This document shows, one piece after another, positions 51,842 to 60,663 of a stretch of DNA of 64,000 nt. The stretch comes from Amphibalanus amphitrite. Its lineage: Eukaryota > Arthropoda > Thecostraca > Balanomorpha > Balanidae. The notes beneath the pieces were generated by a model, which saw only the letters and a program-made list of their open reading frames with translations, searched no databases and had not been told where the DNA came from. How positions within the stretch are numbered: the first letter of the stretch is position 1; every line of letters begins with the position of its first letter. The translations under genes were made by a program, and so were the position numbers. The DNA lies in NCBI RefSeq assembly GCF_019059575.1, contig NW_024881593.1, positions 992,001 to 1,056,000 on the forward strand. The letters run 5' to 3'.

Positions 51842-52292
51842 GTACACTGTACAGTGTACACTGAGGCCATCTTCCGTCTTCAAGTCAGGGCTGCTCAATA
51901 ATCCACTATTCCGCTGCTGCATTAATGTCTGTGGGTTAGCTGAAAGATCAACCCGCTCGGACAACGAAAAGTAACGGAGGAACGAAGGAACGGACTAAAC
52001 TGTTAACTTGTAACGGAGGAACGAACAACCAATGTAACGGAAGTTACTTGGTCCGTTACCCTTTTTAAAATGTAACGAGTCCGTTCCTCCGTTCCTAAAA
52101 ATTGTAACGGCGTTCCGGAACGGAGGAACGGAGGAACGGATCGTGCCCACCTATGGCTGGTTTTGAGTGCCAGCCGCCAGGTAAAATCAGTTGGCTTTTG
52201 GCAGTGTTTCCATCTGTAACTTTCTGTGCCTGTTCCAGCTGCAGTCCCGTGGTGACCTGGTCTCTGCTGTGTCTGACTGCCCGTGAGCTGTG

Positions 52293-52502
52293 ATGGCGGA
52301 CAGTGGCAGTGGACGTCTCAGGGAGGTGCTGCCCCGCCAGGGTCTGCTGCATTCTGAGGATGCTCCGAGCATGGTGCTCTGCAAGCCCAAACTGCTGCCA
52401 CTCAAGTCTGTGACGCTGGAGAAGATGGAACAGATGCAGCGAGAGGCGGACCAGAAGGCCCGTGACCAGGCGCGACAGCCAACCTCCGCTGGCCGGAACT
52501 GA
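52293..52502 (+). CDS. BBIP1: BBSome-interacting protein 1 (BBIP10/BBS18)
   Basis: This 69-aa protein is a small subunit of the BBSome, the coat complex that moves membrane proteins into and out of cilia. Residues 9-51 carry the family core: LREVLPRQG, then an acidic turn, then [13 protein letters not shown] and TLEKMEQMQ, close to the human protein (92 aa, remembered sequence). The product is shorter at the N-terminus, and its tail is polar and helical with many Gln/Arg. The ATG at 52293 has a good context (G at -3, G at +4). The preceding in-frame GTG is not needed. A pyrimidine stretch ending TGTTCCAG about 50 bp upstream could be the acceptor of a 5' UTR intron. The coding part is one exon. 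The gene sits 137 bp after a hAT transposon and 484 bp before LMBRD2 on the same strand. Confidence 0.9.
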   Translation: MADSGSGRLREVLPRQGLLHSEDAPSMVLCKPKLLPLKSVTLEKMEQMQREADQKARDQARQPTSAGRN

Positions 52503-52986
52503 ACTGCACCACGTCACCGCAACTTGCTGCCAGTCCCACGCAGAGATCAGACTACAGCGGAGTTGAGCTTGACTAAACTTTGACATACTGCTACTGTGTC
52601 GAGGGCCAGTGTAGAGAAACATTGGGCAATAAGTGGGACCTGGAGTGAAAACCTGTGGAGCCATTCTAGCCAAGAACTAAGCTACAGATTGATGGGACAT
52701 TGACATATTAGTTCTGTACATTTATTGAAGGTAATTTAGTAATTTTGGCCGGGACAGCGTGTGCATTATATCAGAGACACTGAGTGAATTATTGGTCACT
52801 GCATGTGAAACGCACATCTGGCACACTGAACTACTTAAACCCAAGAAGTGACACAGGCAACTCAGTGGACTGCAAACTTTCTGAGATCAGTGCACTTTGT
52901 AGCCGTAATCGCTCCACAGTGTAGGTAAATCCCCAGTGCTGAGTCAGTGATATCTAGCAGAAGTCCATCAATACCAAACCATCACG
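52503..52986 (+). other. BBIP1 - LMBRD2 interval (3' UTR / 5' leader)
   Basis: These 484 bp separate two same-strand genes. I find no AATAAA polyadenylation signal and no obvious TATA box. The interval therefore holds either a compact terminator and promoter or a stretch of a shared transcript. No further gene is seen. Confidence 0.5.
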
Positions 52987-53160
52987 ATGACAGCGGGCCC
53001 GCTGTCAGTGGAGATTGTCGCCACCTTCTGCGTGGCGGCCGCGCTGCTGTATCGGTACGGCGACTGGCGTAACCACCACGTGTTCGTCACGATCTCGGTG
53101 CTGATCGCCTGGTACTTCTCACTCATCATCGTCTTCGTCATCCCCATGGACGTGTCCAGG
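52987..53160 (+). CDS. LMBRD2: LMBRD2 exon 1
   Basis: 58 codons, ending in phase 0 at donor GTGAGG. It encodes two membrane segments (about residues 7-22 and 31-53) around RYGDWRNHH and closes with IPMDVSR, matching the family's LDVS boundary. Confidence 0.93.
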
Positions 53161-56100
53161 GTGAGGAAACGAGCGCGAGCAGGGTGGGGAGTGGAGAGGG
53201 GACGGCGGTTGGCGGCAAGTGTGCCTTAGTTTCTGTTAAATGAAGTGCTGGCCACTGGCCAGTGAAGGGTAGACCAGTGGACATGTTTCGTTGGATGATC
53301 GTAAAACAACTGCGTATGTCACGTAAAAACGGTTTTTCGACGGCTTAGAATCCCCAGTAGTTACGATGGTTTGTAAGATTATTCATTTTGTGACATTTTC
53401 GTTTGTTTCCGAGTAATTTGGTGGCTGTGAATCTCCTGTTTCAAGTCGTCTGCATTTTTCTTTACGTGTTTGTTTTATTAACATTTATTTGTTCAGTTTA
53501 ATACAATTCCATTGCATTAACAAGACTCTGTTCGTCCGTTGCAGACGGCGTACAACAAATGTGTCCGTGATCACGATCTGCCTGTGAGCACCACTACCGT
53601 GGCACCGCCGTCCAACGACACCATTCTGCCGGACAACGTCACCATCACCACCGTCACCAGCGCCAACACCAGCGTCACCACGGCAGTGCCATCCACAGTC
53701 GCCTTTTTCGGCTCCTCGAGTGACGCGCCGATCACGGCCGGCCCCTCCCCGGAGCCGACACCGTGCGAGCGGCCCTGGAGCTACGTATCCGAGGCAGTGA
53801 TGATCGACCTGTGGCGCGTGGTCTACTGGACCTCGCAGGCGCTCACCTGGCTCATCATGCCGATGACGCAGTCGTACACCCAGGCAGGCGACTTCACCGT
53901 CAAGGGGAAGCTGCGCACGGCGCTGGTGGATAACGCAATCTATTACGGGTCGTACCTGATCATCGCCATCATTCTGCTGATCTACATCAGCACGCAGCCG
54001 GGCGTCCATGTCGACGGGTGAGGAACGGAACAGAGGGGATGATAGAAAGACAGGGAACCGGATAAAAAATTGACGTTTGGTGCCGCACGAACCGGTGTCT
54101 GGGAGTCTCTGGCTGACGTTAATTGGGGAACGTCACGCTTTCTTGACGTGCTGTGTGTGCATTTTTCCATCCGTGTGTGACCTCCGTTTTGCTCTTCCCC
54201 TTTGATCGGGTTTGAATATAACATAAACTCGGGCCAAATATAAGCCAACCCACTCTCCACATGACCGGTTCTGACTTCAACTTTTTGACCTTACTTCTTC
54301 GTTTTGCCCTTTTGAACTGATCTGACCTGCTCCTCTCCACCCTCTAACTAGACCAACTCCTCCCTCTGACCGTGTCTCACCAAACCGCCGCCAATGTGAC
54401 CGGCAGACCGCACCTGAAGCTGATCGCCTCGTCTGCCAGTAACACGTGGGGCCTATTCCTGCTGGTTCTGCTGCTCGGCTACTCCCTAGTGGAGGTGCCG
54501 CGCGCCCTGTGGCACGCCGCCCAGCGCGGCTGGAGCCTCCGGCACGGCTACTTCCGAGTGGCCAAACTGAGCGCCGAACGCTCCGAGGCAGAGGAGGCCC
54601 TCGATGACGTACTGGATGTGAGTGTTCATCGGCTGTTTATCTACAATATTGCCGTAATCATTATTAATATTGGTGCTACTAATTGGATATTTAAATTGTT
54701 TTTACTGTGATCCCTTCTATTATCGCTGCTCGCTTAGCTTTGTTTTTATTGACGGATATTCTTGAATACCGTGGTCCTTTAGAACGGGACATAGACTCTC
54801 GTCCCGTCGACAGAACGTCGACCTTTAACTAACTAGATAAGGTAACCCTGAGTGAGAGTTTTATTGTTCGCATTACGCTGCGATGTTTCATGTTTCAACC
54901 GGTTCTGCAGGTTTGCGTCGGTGTTGAAATTTACCGTCAACAATGGGACTTAGTTGCGACGTTTGGCATTTCATGTTTGTACCGTTAATTTTCTTTTTTG
55001 TTTTGTTCACGGATGAGTGAAGAAACCATCCAAATTTGGTGATAATTAGCTTCAGGAGCCCAAATATTTTCTTGGAAACGAAACGAAGCAATAACTGCTT
55101 GTCCTACATCGTGTATTGTTGAGCTTTGGATGCCGTGCCATTTACGACAATCATTAGTGAGGTGGGATGCAAGGGTAAATTCTCCTTCGGACAGCCGGAA
55201 GTCTTTAGGGCTGTGCAGTTTCACATAGCTGGTAAGCACCAATGTATCTTGGTTTTCTCGCTGCTTTTGTAGTGTCTCTAATGTTTTAGTGTGTCGTATT
55301 TGAGGATTCGTCATTGGCCACAAATCCCATAAAGCCATTCAGAATTATCTTGATTTGCACCTTTTACCCATCTAACGTCAGTGACAATTTCTCCTTTTCC
55401 ACACATAGGTACCCAATCCTTTTGCACTTTCACCTGACCCCTCTGTCTCCGTATGTTTTCGCCGCCAGTCGTTGCAGCTGGCTTCGGAGGCGATCAGCGG
55501 CAGCCACCCGCTGCGGCCCTGCGTGGACACGGTGCTGGCCAAGGTCCCCGCCGGGCTGCAGCAGAGGATGAAGCGCCGGCAGCGAGCCGGGGACGCGGCG
55601 CCCATGCCTACCCAGAAGTCGCTGGTGGCCCTGCATCGGCAGGTGATCCGGGCCCTGCAGCACCACCACCGCACCGAGGCCCAGTGGGAGATGTTGGTAG
55701 AGGAGGTAAGAATATTATACCACTATCGTACCGAGAAAATAGGATACCCTCCACTATACCACCACCGCACCGAGAGATCAATAGGATACGCTCCTCTATA
55801 CCACCACCGCACCGAGAGATCAATAGGATACGCTCCTCTATACCACCACCGCACCGAGAGATCAATAGGATACGCTCCTCTATACCACCACCGCACCGAG
55901 AGATCAATAGGATACCCTCCACTATACCACCACCGCACCGAGAGATCAATAGGATACCCTCCTCTATACCACCACCGCACCGAGAGATCAATAGGATACG
56001 CTCCTCTATACCACCACCGCACCGAGAGATCAATAGGATACGCTCCTCTATACCACCACCGCACCGAGAGATCAATAGGATACGCTCCTCTATACCACCA

Positions 56101-59100
56101 CCGCACCGAGAGATCAATAGGATACGCTCCTCTATACCACCACCGCACCGAGAGATCAATAGGATACGCTCCTCTATACCACCACCGCACCGAGAGATCA
56201 ATAGGATACGCTCCTCTATACCACCACCGCACCGAGAGATCAATAGGATACGCTCCTCTATACCACCACCGCACCGAGAGATCAATAGGATACGCTCCTC
56301 TATACCACCGCCGCACCGAGAGATCAATAGGATACGCTCCTCTATACCACCACCGCACCGAGAGATCAATAGGATACGCTCCTCTATACCACCACCGCAC
56401 CGAGAGATCAATAGGATACGCTCCTCTATACCACCACCGCACCGAGAGATCAATAGGATACGCTCCTCTATACCACCACCGCACCGAGAGATCAATAGGA
56501 TACGCTCCTCTATACCACCACCGCACCGAGAGATCAATAGGATACGCTCCTCTATACCACCACCGCACCGAGAGATCAATAGGATACGCTCCTCTATACC
56601 ACCACCGCACCGAGAGATCAATAGGATACGCTCCTCTATACCACCACCGCACCGAGAGATCAATAGGATACGCTCCTCTATACCACCACCGCACCGAGAG
56701 ATCAATAGGATACCCTCCACTATACCACCACCGCACCGAGAGATCAATAGGATACCCTCCTCTATACCACCACCGCACCGAGAGATCAATAGGATACCCT
56801 CCTCTATACCACCACCGCACCGAGAGATCAATAGGATACCCTCCTCTATACCACCACCGCACCGAGAGATCAATAGGATACGCTCCTCTATACCACCGCC
56901 GTACTGAGGCTCAGTGCGAGATGTTGGTGGAGGAGGTAAGTTTATAAATGAGAGGGGTGTGGATACCCCTGTACCTTTACCGCACCGAGAGAGAATGATA
57001 TCCTCGTTCTATACAAACACTGTATCGTGGCGCAAAACCTTGGAGATGCCGAGCTGTGTATTGGAAGCCCCGCTGAGTGCTAAAACGTCATGCAATATGC
57101 ATTTCACTCTACAGTCGCAGGCAGCCGAACTAACCCTTCTCCTATCTCCGTTTGTGTAAAATCGTCAGGTGATCGAGCTTGAGGACGTATCTGAGAACCA
57201 GCGTCACCGAGACGGCTACTTCAAACCGAGCCTTCCCCGACCGCCCAGCTGGACCAGTCTCATTATTGGCGCGCGGCTAGGTAAGGTGATGGTGCCATTG
57301 CGGTGTTTTCGGAACATTTCCAGGATGCGTATTTTGTGAGTTTGTGACGCATAACATTGTTAATCGATGCTATGGACTATGGTAGAGAGGTGAGGAGGTG
57401 AGAGTAACTACCGGTACCACCACTGTACCGAGGCCCAGCGGAAGATGTTGGTAAAGGAAGTGAGAATAGCCCATGGACGAATAGCCTAGCAGTTTATTGA
57501 ATAGCCCTCAGCTCTGTAGTCATTCGTCCAGTTAGTTTTGGAAATATAATCTGACTCTTATACGCCTTTCCCCTCAGAATGGTACTGGAAGTGCCGCCTA
57601 CGCGGATATGCACTCCGCTGCCTCTCTGTGGTCTGCGCCATCACATCCTTCATGGTGGTCTGGTCGGAGCTCACCTTCTTCAACAAGAGCCCGACACTGT
57701 CGCTGTTCGCAGTCTTCATCAACGCCGCAAAGTCCAACTACGACTATCTGGCGATTGAGGTTCGTTAACTGTTCAATTAACGTCCGATTACTTCGTGTTG
57801 TTGTTGTCGGTGTGTGGCTGTTTTTCCGCATTCATTATGCTAAACTGACCATGCTTGCGCTCGGTGTGCGGGATCATTTCCTCATGGTTGCGTGGCTTTG
57901 TCGTAGTTTTGTGTTATCAATGAAGGTACTTACATATCGAAGTGCAGTATCCGGGTACAACAAAGTAATGCTATGTCTCCTTTGATTACCGTGGAGAAAA
58001 AGGTATCTACAGATCTCATGTCCCATGATGATTTAGATCCCATGTCTATCGATCAGAACAATGCCAGATAAACATGAACATTTTTTGTTTGTACTCTTCA
58101 TTCCCTCATTAGTTGGATGTTGCGGCATTGTTCTGTTCAGCGGCGATCACACACAGGTAATGGTGACCGTTGACTGTTCCTTTTCATTCCACAGGTGATA
58201 TCTAGTCTCACAATAGCTTACCTCTGCGTCTGTACTTACTACACGATATTCAAGATCCGCGTGTTGAACTTCTACTACCTGGCTCCGAACCACCAGACAG
58301 ATCAGCACAGTCTCATCTTCTCCGGGATGTAAGTGCAACGACTTCACACCGATATTAAAGAGTGTACGGTATGCTTCTCTGTGCACAACTCTTCGTTGGT
58401 TCTTTCTTTAAGTATGTCTATATTATGATGACAATGTGTTTTCCCCTGCGCTTTAAATAGGTTCACGGACTCGCAGAGTCATCCCGCCCTCCTGACTCCT
58501 CCCCCCTCTGTCCCCGCAGGCTGCTGTGTCGTCTGACCCCACCACTCTGCCTCAACTTCCTCGGTATGATCCACATGGACAGCCACATCATCAAGGACAG
58601 GGTGGACGAGACCGCTTATACCAAGGTGAGTGACGTGGCCCCTCAGGGCAGCCGGGAGGAGTAGGGCGACAACAATTTGTGTACTAGAATGTGTAGCTGA
58701 GAGTACTGTTATAATGGGAGTCGGGAGACTGATCGGGTGAACGACCTCTGGTCCCAGATCCCGTTGGTTGTGTAGATGGCGTTTCATTCGATCATGACGC
58801 AAATATTTGTTTGGCTATTTTAGTGCCAGTCTACTGGCAGTGCTGCAAGTTGATCTTTCGATTCGATATTCGGCATTTCTTCGTCTCTTATCTCTCTCAG
58901 ATCTCGGCCCCGCCTTTGAGATCGTTTCTGTCTCCGTCTTCCACAGATCATGGGCCACATGGACGTGTTGGCCATCCTGTCGGAGGGTTTCAACATCTAC
59001 TTCCCCATGTGCGTGCTGGCCTTTTGCCTGGCCACGTGGTTCTCGCTGGGCGCGCGGCTGCTCAGCTTCCTCGGCTTCCAGCAGTTCCTCGACCAGGACG

Positions 59101-60663
59101 AGATCACCACCGACCTGACGGACGAGGGCCGCGAGCTGGTGCGGCGAGAGCACCGGCGCCGGCAGCGGCAGAGCGGCGCCGAGACGCGCCCCGCCCCGCG
59201 CGCCGACCCCGCCCCCACTGGCGGAGGAGGGGGAGGGTGGGGCAGCCAGGCGTACCGCGCCGCCGTGCAGCGCGCCGAACAACGCAGTGAGTCGCGCATC
59301 ATTGGGCAGCGTAGTCGACTGTTATAGTTAGTTTGGAGGCTTGGCTCGGGTTCCATCAACAATGGGAGTACTCCCATTCTACTACTTAGTAGAATGAAGG
59401 CTGCCGGATAGTTAGGTATTGTTTGTAACATGGCGGAGCAGAACTGGCGGTGTATTTTTCTTGCGGCCGTTTTATTTGCAGTTCTATGAACCGTGGTACT
59501 CAATTCACATTGTGTCCATATTTGTAGATTGAAACCATTGCTTCCCTGCCATTGTCACTACTTTGACGCAGAAACTGTTATAAAAAGGCGCAACAGTGAG
59601 TATTTAGCTCGGAACCTACTTGACCGGCTCAAATTTCTTAATAGTGACTCACGTTCCCTTCCTCCATCCTTTGTCAGTTACCTACTAGCTGAGGACCCAA
59701 TTAGGCAGTAAAATACTAATAATACAAAAGTGTCGCCACCATTGTTATTACCCGTTTCACCATTGAGCCACTAGCTCGAAGTGTCGCCCCAAACTCCAGT
59801 GAATGGGTGACGTCGCATTCCTTTCCGCTCGAACTGCTTCTGTCGTATTGTATTTACAGTTTACCTCCGGTCGCTGAAGCACCAAGCAATGTACTCTTAG
59901 CAGGATAGGTCCTGCACATGACCGAAGAGTGATCACCAATGCCCTACCATAATCCCTTCAAGGTGTCGACTGCCGAAACTTTATTTGGAGGATACTTACG
60001 ATCACGGGAATCTGTAGTTGGTTGACTGTAATGATCACTGATATGACTTTCCCCTTTCCCCATCCACATCTCCCTCCCCCGCAGTGTGCCCCGCCCCCCG
60101 TTCTTGCGCCTCTCTGGCCCCTCCCTCTCTCCCCAGCAGGGTGCTCGCTCCTGTCCCGCTCTAACCCCCCTCCCCCAGCAGTGAGCTCGTTCCTGTCTCT
60201 AAGGCTCTCCCTTTCCCCTGGCATTGCGCTCGTTCTCTCAGACTCTAACCCTCCCTCTCTCTCTCTCTCTCCGGCAGGCGCTCGTTCTTTCCTTTGACAC
60301 CCTCTGCCATCTGCATGCGCTCGTTCCTGTCTGTAACCACCCCTTCCTCCTCCGCAGTGCGCTCGTTCCTGCCCCGCTCTAACCCCTCCCTTATCTTGCA
60401 GTGCGCTCGTTCCTGCCCCGCTCTGATCGTTACCTCTCTCGCCCGCAGTGCGCTCGTTCCTGCCCCGCTCGGAGTCGGGCGAGTCGGCGCGGCTGGAGCT
60501 GCTCGGGTCGCCCGATCCGCCGTTCCCGGGCCGGGAGCGGCCGGCACGCGACTCCTGGACCGAGCCCGAAGTCGAGAGCGTCGGACGCGTCGGAGACGAC
60601 GGCTTCAGCTACAGCCGCACCGGCCGGCCCGCAGCGCCCAGAGGCATCTTCGACGACGTGTGA
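52987..60663 (+). CDS. LMBRD2: LMBR1 domain-containing protein 2, ten-exon gene
   Basis: A multi-pass membrane protein of the LMBR1/LIMR family (LMBR1-like domain). Human LMBRD2 has been linked to beta-adrenergic receptor signalling; the biochemical role is not settled. Exons: 52987-53160, 53545-54017, 54407-54617, 55478-55705, 57169-57280, 57578-57759, 58195-58328, 58520-58625, 58947-59286, 60449-60663. All introns are GT-AG, phases agree, and the total is 724 aa (human 695). Landmarks include RYGDW near the start, [42 protein letters not shown]-like PCVDTVL, VVWSE.TFF, FRIRV-like [48 protein letters not shown] and a C-terminal IFDDV. The start at 52987 precedes the first membrane segment and has A at -3. 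Introns 4 and 9 hold splice-site-derived arrays. Confidence 0.93.
53545..54017 (+). CDS. LMBRD2: LMBRD2 exon 2
   Basis: Acceptor TTGCAG, residues 59-216, ending with two bases of a Gly codon. It opens [10 protein letters not shown], then a Thr/Ser-rich extracellular loop (about 72-125) with possible N-glycosylation sites at Asn82, Asn89 and Asn99. Conserved CERPWSY (132-138) and membrane segments follow around [17 protein letters not shown] and [19 protein letters not shown]. Confidence 0.92.
54407..54617 (+). CDS. LMBRD2: LMBRD2 exon 3
   Basis: Acceptor CGGCAG, one base completes Gly216, then residues 217-286. It contains the strongly conserved [19 protein letters not shown] membrane segment and a charged cytoplasmic stretch ([16 protein letters not shown]). 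Donor GTGAGT, phase 0. Confidence 0.92.
55478..55705 (+). CDS. LMBRD2: LMBRD2 exon 4 (ends at proximal donor)
   Basis: Acceptor GTTGCAG, residues 287-362, phase 0 on both sides. The cytoplasmic region includes [22 protein letters not shown] and [13 protein letters not shown]. Donor GTAAGA at 55706. A second copy of the last codons with its own GTAAGT lies in frame at 56936. Confidence 0.92.
55706..55711 (+). promoter_or_regulatory. Proximal 5' splice site of exon 4
   Basis: GTAAGA directly after codons for EMLVEE. Using this site gives the normal-length family protein. Confidence 0.85.
55719..56898 (+). repeat. 27-copy, 42-bp minisatellite in LMBRD2 intron 4
   Basis: The unit is 42 bp, with 27 copies of CGAGAGATCAATAGG at exact 42-bp spacing from about 55771 to 56863, plus a degenerate first unit. 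In the LMBRD2 frame each unit reads [14 protein letters not shown] without stops. Units near the edges carry CCCTCC where inner units have CGCTCC, so the centre has been homogenised. The CACCACCGCACCGAG part equals the end of exon 4, so the array seems to have been seeded by that exon's 3' end. A degenerate unit persists near 56976-57000. Confidence 0.95.
56894..56941 (+). promoter_or_regulatory. Duplicated exon 4 end with distal 5' splice site
   Basis: CGCCGTACTGAGGCTCAGTG, then codons for EMLVEE and GTAAGT (donor at 56936), copy the end of exon 4. From 55706 to 56935 is 1230 bp, 410 open codons in phase 0, so use of this donor would add a 410-residue repeat domain in frame. Trp of QWEML is Cys here. 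Confidence 0.75.
57169..57280 (+). CDS. LMBRD2: LMBRD2 exon 5
   Basis: Acceptor CGTCAG, residues 363-399 plus one base. It encodes [18 protein letters not shown] and a Pro/Arg stretch, equivalent to the AFYLEDVAKNE region of the human protein. Donor GTAAGG. It is less conserved than its neighbours, but the phase fits both. Confidence 0.85.
57406..57465 (+). pseudogene. Third copy of the exon 4 end, in intron 5
   Basis: Reads as CACCACTGTACCGAGGCCCA, then codons resembling RKMLVKE, then GTGAGA, a diverged copy of the exon 4 3' end with donor. No convincing acceptor lies just upstream, so it is probably a non-coding duplicate. Confidence 0.7.
57578..57759 (+). CDS. LMBRD2: LMBRD2 exon 6
   Basis: Acceptor CCTCAG, completes Glu400, to residue 460, phase 0 at donor GTTCGT. 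It encodes [15 protein letters not shown], a membrane segment with [10 protein letters not shown], and [22 protein letters not shown], all close to the family. Confidence 0.92.
58195..58328 (+). CDS. LMBRD2: LMBRD2 exon 7
   Basis: Acceptor CCACAG, residues 461-504 plus two bases. It contains a membrane segment, [18 protein letters not shown] and SLIFSG. Donor GTAAGT. Confidence 0.93.
58520..58625 (+). CDS. LMBRD2: LMBRD2 exon 8
   Basis: Acceptor CCGCAG, completes Met505, to residue 540, phase 0. It encodes [20 protein letters not shown], one of the most conserved family segments. Donor GTGAGT. Confidence 0.93.
58947..59286 (+). CDS. LMBRD2: LMBRD2 exon 9
   Basis: Acceptor CCACAG, residues 541-653 plus one base. 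It encodes [20 protein letters not shown], the last membrane segments ([12 protein letters not shown]), [10 protein letters not shown], a basic stretch ([10 protein letters not shown]) and a Gly-rich tail. Donor GTGAGT. The frame runs 41 bp into the intron before a stop. Confidence 0.92.
60060..60448 (+). repeat. Array of ~9 copies of the LMBRD2 last-exon 3' splice site
   Basis: Before the last exon the pattern [pyrimidines]-GCAG-TGCGCTCGTTCCTG-CCCCGCTCTAACC recurs at about 60083, 60139, 60181, 60225, 60277, 60316, 60357, 60401 and 60448, spaced about 40-55 bp. Most copies keep a usable-looking AG after a pyrimidine tract; two have lost it (GGCAT, CTGCAT). The last copy is the true acceptor because only it continues into the conserved C-terminus. 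Copies grow more alike toward the exon. Confidence 0.85.
60449..60663 (+). CDS. LMBRD2: LMBRD2 exon 10 (last)
   Basis: Acceptor CCGCAG, completes Met654, ends TGA at 60661-60663. It encodes a polar cytoplasmic tail and finishes [13 protein letters not shown]. The human protein ends SDIFNDV, which supports this acceptor and frame. Confidence 0.9.

Larger units (their letters stand above)
49715..52155 (-). mobile_element. 2.44-kb hAT transposon with 8-bp target duplication, just upstream of BBIP1
   Basis: The ends CATAGGTGGGCAC and GTGCCCACCTATG are exact inverts, flanked by GCTGGTTT at 49707-49714 and 52156-52163. Subterminal regions are built of GTTCCTCCGTTCC / GGAACGGAGGAAC repeats. A transposase C-terminal piece is encoded on the minus strand at about 51689-51841. 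Two TTAA elements (50223-51181 and 51178-51682) have inserted inside and account for about 1.46 kb. A poly-G run lies at 50100-50117. The right end is 137 bp from the BBIP1 start codon. Confidence 0.9.

Noticed and set aside
55608-56873. Long minus-strand open frames (421 and 379 residues) over the 42-bp array
   Set aside because: A 42-bp unit without stops keeps any frame open; these are shadows of the minisatellite with no start, splice or family support.
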